Below, piece by piece: positions 13,837 to 16,444 of a stretch of 16,444 nt of DNA. Positions within the stretch are counted from its first letter, which is position 1, and each line of letters starts with the position of its first letter. A model generated the notes under the pieces. That model did not search any database. It had not been told where the DNA came from and saw only the letters and a list, made by a program, of their open reading frames with translations. Origin of the DNA: an uncultured Planctomycetaceae bacterium. GTDB taxonomy: Bacteria; Planctomycetota; Planctomycetia; Pirellulales; Pirellulaceae. Where the stretch lies: the NCBI GenBank assembly GCA_937904535.1, contig CALELC010000212.1, forward strand, positions 1 through 16,444, read 5' to 3'. A program made the position numbers and the translations under genes.

Positions 13837-16104
13837 ATGCAAAATGCACCCGCTGTATCTTCCACAGTGCCTCGTGATCTCATCGCCGGGGTCGTTGTCT
13901 TCTTAGTGGCGCTGCCACTGTGCTTAGGAATTGCGCTGGCCTCCGGCGCCCCTCCATTTGCCGGTCTCCTGGCCGGGATCGTCGGCGGGATCGTCGTCGG
14001 AGCCATCAGTGGCTCGCACACCAGTGTCAGCGGTCCGGCAGCAGGCCTAACCGCCATCGTTGCAACGCAGATTGCCACCCTTGGATCGCTCGATGCGTTT
14101 CTTTTGGCCGTCGTCATCGCCGGCATCATGCAAATCGGACTCGGACTCGCCAAGGCGGGCGCGCTGTCCGCTTTCTTCCCCTCGAGTGTCATCCGCGGAC
14201 TACTGGCTGCAATCGGAGTGATCCTAATCCTCAAACAGATCCCGCACCTACTCGGCCACGACACCGATCCCGGTGGTGAAATGTCGTTTAAGCAGCCGGA
14301 TAACCACAACACTTTTTCAGAACTCGGGGCCGTGTTCTCGGGCGAAATTCATCCGGGCGCCGTGCTTGTCGGGGTGCTGTCGATCGCACTGCTCGTTGCC
14401 TGGGATAAGATCAAACCGCTGAAACGATCGGTAATCCCAGGACCGCTGGTGGTTGTCCTGTTGGGGGTGGCTGTTGCTTGGGTGCTGAGAAGAATGGAGT
14501 CGACATGGATCATCGATAATTCGCACCTGGTGAGTGTGCCCATTGCCGGCAGTGCGCGAGAGTTTCTTGCATTTCTTCAGCTGCCGGATTTCTCGCAGTG
14601 GACAAATCCCGCCGTGTATGTTGCGGCAGTGACAATTGCGGTGGTGGCTTCGCTGGAAACGCTGCTCAACCTGGAGGCTGTCGATAAGATTGACCCCAAG
14701 CAACGCCACTCACCGCCTAGCCGGGAACTGGTCGCCCAGGGGGCAGGTAATTTGGCTGCCGGGATGATCGGCGGCATCCCGCTGACGTCGGTAATTGTTC
14801 GCAGTTCGGTCAACGTTAATGCAGGCGCTCAAACCCGCTTATCAGCGATTTTTCATGGCGTGCTGTTGCTGGTATGCGTGGTGTTTCTGCCAGCGTATCT
14901 CAACATGATTCCGCTGTCGGCGCTTGCAGCGATTCTGATCGTCACGGGTTATAAGCTGGCAAGTCCGGCACTCTTTGCGCAGATGTGGAACGCTGGTCGG
15001 CATCAATTCCTGCCGTTCATCATCACGCTGGTCGCCATCGTGTTCACCGACCTGTTGATCGGAATCCTGATCGGCTTGGCAGTGAGCATCTTGTTTATTC
15101 TCAATAGCAATCTGCGACGTCCGATTCGCCGAGTGGTCGAGACACATCTCGGCGGTGAAGTGCTGCGTATCGAGTTGGCCAACCAGGTGAGCTTCCTCAA
15201 CCGGGCCGCGCTGGATAAGATTTTGCGTGATGTACCTCGCGGCTCCAACGTGCTGATCGATGCCAGTCAAACTGACTACATCGATCCGGATATCACGGCC
15301 TTACTATGTGATTTTAAGAACGAGATCGCGCCTGCACATGACATCCGCGTGAGCTTGCGTGGCTTCCGCCATCCACACCAACTGCAGGATGTCATGCAGT
15401 TCGCGGACTACTCGACTCGTGAGTTGCAAGGCACCGTAACGCCGCAGCAGGTGCTGCAAATCCTTGAAGATGGAAACGAGCGTTTCCGCACCGGCAATCG
15501 GCTCACGCGTGATCTCGGCCGACAACTGCATGCAACCGCCAACGGGCAGAGTCCGCTCGCAGTGGTGCTCAGCTGCATCGATTCTCGCACGCCCGCCGAA
15601 CTGATCTTTGATCTTGGACTGGGCGACATTTTCAGCGTGCGCGTCGCCGGGAATGTCATCGGTTCCAAGTCTCTTGGCAGCATCGAGTACGGGGTAGCCG
15701 TCGCCGGAGTAAAGCTGGTGCTCGTTGTGGGGCACACACGCTGCGGTGCCGTAACATCGGCGGTCAACATTCTGGGAGAAGGCAAGAGCATTCCACAGGC
15801 GGCAAACTGCCAACATCTCGACGGCATTCTGAACGAGCTCGAGGCGTCGATCGATGATGACGTGTGCCGCAAGCTGAAGCATTCCGCTGGCGATCAGCGG
15901 GAGTTGGTCGTTGACGAAGTGGCGGCGCGGAACGTCCAACGCACCGTGCACGCCATCGTGGATCGAAGTCCTGCAATCCGCCAAGCAATCGCCGAGGGAC
16001 GACTCGCAGTGGTGGGCTCGATGTACGATTTGACGACCGGCCAGATTCATGTTTTCCGGGATGCAGCCATCGGGTTGGCAGGACGGGAGTTACAGGAGGT
16101 GTAG
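13837..16104 (+). CDS. SulP-type bicarbonate transporter fused to beta-carbonic anhydrase
   Basis: This 755-residue protein joins three modules. Residues about 10-430 form a SulP/SLC26-type anion transporter with many hydrophobic segments (early LPLCLGIALASGAPPFAG, SGSHTSVSGPAAGLTAIV). Residues about 433-525 form a STAS domain. Residues about 535-755 form a beta-class carbonic anhydrase with the zinc and catalytic residues Cys580, Asp582, Arg584 (CIDSR), His633 and Cys636 (GHTRC). Such fusions are known in bacteria and are taken to couple bicarbonate transport to CO2 interconversion at the inner membrane. In the STAS domain the usual Asp-Ser/Thr position reads Asp483-Pro484-Asp485. I chose the ATG at 13837, as a GTG at 13768 would add 23 unusual residues. 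Neither start has a strong ribosome binding site. Confidence 0.95.
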   Translation: MQNAPAVSSTVPRDLIAGVVVFLVALPLCLGIALASGAPPFAGLLAGIVGGIVVGAISGSHTSVSGPAAGLTAIVATQIATLGSLDAFLLAVVIAGIMQIGLGLAKAGALSAFFPSSVIRGLLAAIGVILILKQIPHLLGHDTDPGGEMSFKQPDNHNTFSELGAVFSGEIHPGAVLVGVLSIALLVAWDKIKPLKRSVIPGPLVVVLLGVAVAWVLRRMESTWIIDNSHLVSVPIAGSAREFLAFLQLPDFSQWTNPAVYVAAVTIAVVASLETLLNLEAVDKIDPKQRHSPPSRELVAQGAGNLAAGMIGGIPLTSVIVRSSVNVNAGAQTRLSAIFHGVLLLVCVVFLPAYLNMIPLSALAAILIVTGYKLASPALFAQMWNAGRHQFLPFIITLVAIVFTDLLIGILIGLAVSILFILNSNLRRPIRRVVETHLGGEVLRIELANQVSFLNRAALDKILRDVPRGSNVLIDASQTDYIDPDITALLCDFKNEIAPAHDIRVSLRGFRHPHQLQDVMQFADYSTRELQGTVTPQQVLQILEDGNERFRTGNRLTRDLGRQLHATANGQSPLAVVLSCIDSRTPAELIFDLGLGDIFSVRVAGNVIGSKSLGSIEYGVAVAGVKLVLVVGHTRCGAVTSAVNILGEGKSIPQAANCQHLDGILNELEASIDDDVCRKLKHSAGDQRELVVDEVAARNVQRTVHAIVDRSPAIRQAIAEGRLAVVGSMYDLTTGQIHVFRDAAIGLAGRELQEV

Positions 16105-16158
16105 GTCTCGGATCGTCCTGGACGCTTTCTGCGGATCGCTCAGACGAGACGCCTCAAA

Positions 16159-16191
16159 TCCGGCCGCCAAGCTTTCCTTTTGGCGGCCGGA
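16159..16191 (+). terminator. strong hairpin after the SulP-CA gene
   Basis: TCCGGCCGCCAA (16159-16170) and TTGGCGGCCGGA (16180-16191) form a perfect 12-bp stem with a 9-nt loop. It sits 54 nt after the stop codon. Stability and position support termination of the SulP-CA transcript. No T-run follows on the + strand, so classical intrinsic termination is not certain. Confidence 0.7.
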
Positions 16192-16207
16192 GAGCAACTT
16201 GATATGC

Positions 16208-16243
16208 TGACGCATCACTGGGTTGTTGCCCCCAGTAGCGTCA
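16208..16243 (+). promoter_or_regulatory. second strong hairpin, upstream of the right-edge gene
   Basis: TGACGC (16208-16213) pairs with GCGTCA (16238-16243), and inside it ACTGGG (16217-16222) pairs with CCCAGT (16231-16236) around an 8-nt loop. This gives 12 bp with a small 3/1 internal loop. It ends 31 nt before the ATG at 16275. It could be a second terminator or a leader structure of the downstream mRNA. Confidence 0.45.
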
Positions 16244-16274
16244 ACTTTCGTGGACATCATGGAGCTAAACGGAA

Positions 16275-16444
16275 ATGATGATCCTTCGCTGGTGCCTTAT
16301 CGGTTGGACCGCGTTGCACCTCATGTTTGCTGGCATCTCATCCGCCCAGGAGCCGCATTGGGCGGCCCCGATCGACTCACTGGTTCAGCCCTATGTTGAC
16401 GAGTCCATCGTTGTCGGTTTGGTGGTCGGTGCGATCCGTGGCGA
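16275..16444 (+). CDS. probable secreted serine hydrolase (beta-lactamase class C-like), 3' end missing
   Basis: Only the first 56 codons are visible. The start MMILRWCLIGWTALHLMFAGISSAQE reads as a signal peptide with probable cleavage after SSA. The mature part begins PHWAAPIDSLVQPYVDES and continues IVVGLVVGAIRG. This resembles the N-terminal strand of PF00144 serine hydrolases and class C beta-lactamases, where a segment like VGLxVGVxRDG is common. The catalytic SxxK motif would lie beyond the window, so function is not confirmed. GGAG at 16261-16264 lies 10 nt before the first ATG; the second ATG at 16278 is equally possible. Confidence 0.55.
   Translation, partial: MMILRWCLIGWTALHLMFAGISSAQEPHWAAPIDSLVQPYVDESIVVGLVVGAIRG

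Noticed and set aside
1..16444. tRNA genes, CRISPR arrays, transposases, att sites
   Set aside because: No cloverleaf, regularly spaced repeat array, transposase motif or terminal inverted repeat with a target duplication was seen in the non-coding spacers.

Overview
The window is GC-rich, densely coding bacterial chromosome and looks like a planctomycete of the Rhodopirellula/Pirellulaceae type. That assignment is inference. It rests on gene content (a SulP-carbonic anhydrase fusion, lutABC, a TIGR03960-type radical SAM protein, small helix-hairpin-helix proteins), an orphan trpB and weak or absent Shine-Dalgarno sequences before several genes. No rRNA, tRNA, CRISPR array, insertion sequence or phage gene was seen, so this reads as core chromosome rather than a mobile island.

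Layout from left to right. A 5'-truncated malQ (+) converges on mutM (-). mutM diverges from trpB (+), which is followed 10 bp later by a UPF0173 metallo-beta-lactamase-fold hydrolase. A four-CBS-domain protein (+) comes next, behind a leader with a long imperfect inverted repeat. It converges on a small Rieske ferredoxin (-), which diverges from a large radical SAM/B12-binding-like protein (+). Then come a helix-hairpin-helix protein with a Pro/Ala-rich region, the lutA-lutB-lutC lactate-oxidation cluster and a HAD phosphatase resembling the MtnX/phosphoserine phosphatase group, all on +. A small putative membrane protein follows, with its own promoter and a terminator-like hairpin. After a spacer of almost 400 bp comes a SulP-STAS-beta-carbonic anhydrase fusion, two strong hairpins, and the first 56 codons of a probable secreted serine hydrolase that runs off the right edge.

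Most genes are housekeeping or metabolic: glycogen/maltodextrin turnover (malQ), oxidised-guanine repair (mutM), the last step of tryptophan synthesis (trpB), lactate oxidation (lutABC) and bicarbonate handling (SulP-CA). Only lutABC forms a clear pathway unit.

I did not find a convincing undescribed multi-gene system. The items most worth a second look are non-coding: the inverted repeat before the CBS gene, a dyad overlapping the probable lut promoter, a C8 tract inside mutM and the hairpins in intergenic spacers. Among proteins they are the small membrane ORF and the HhH protein next to lutA. All positions and motifs were read by eye, and no database search was run.
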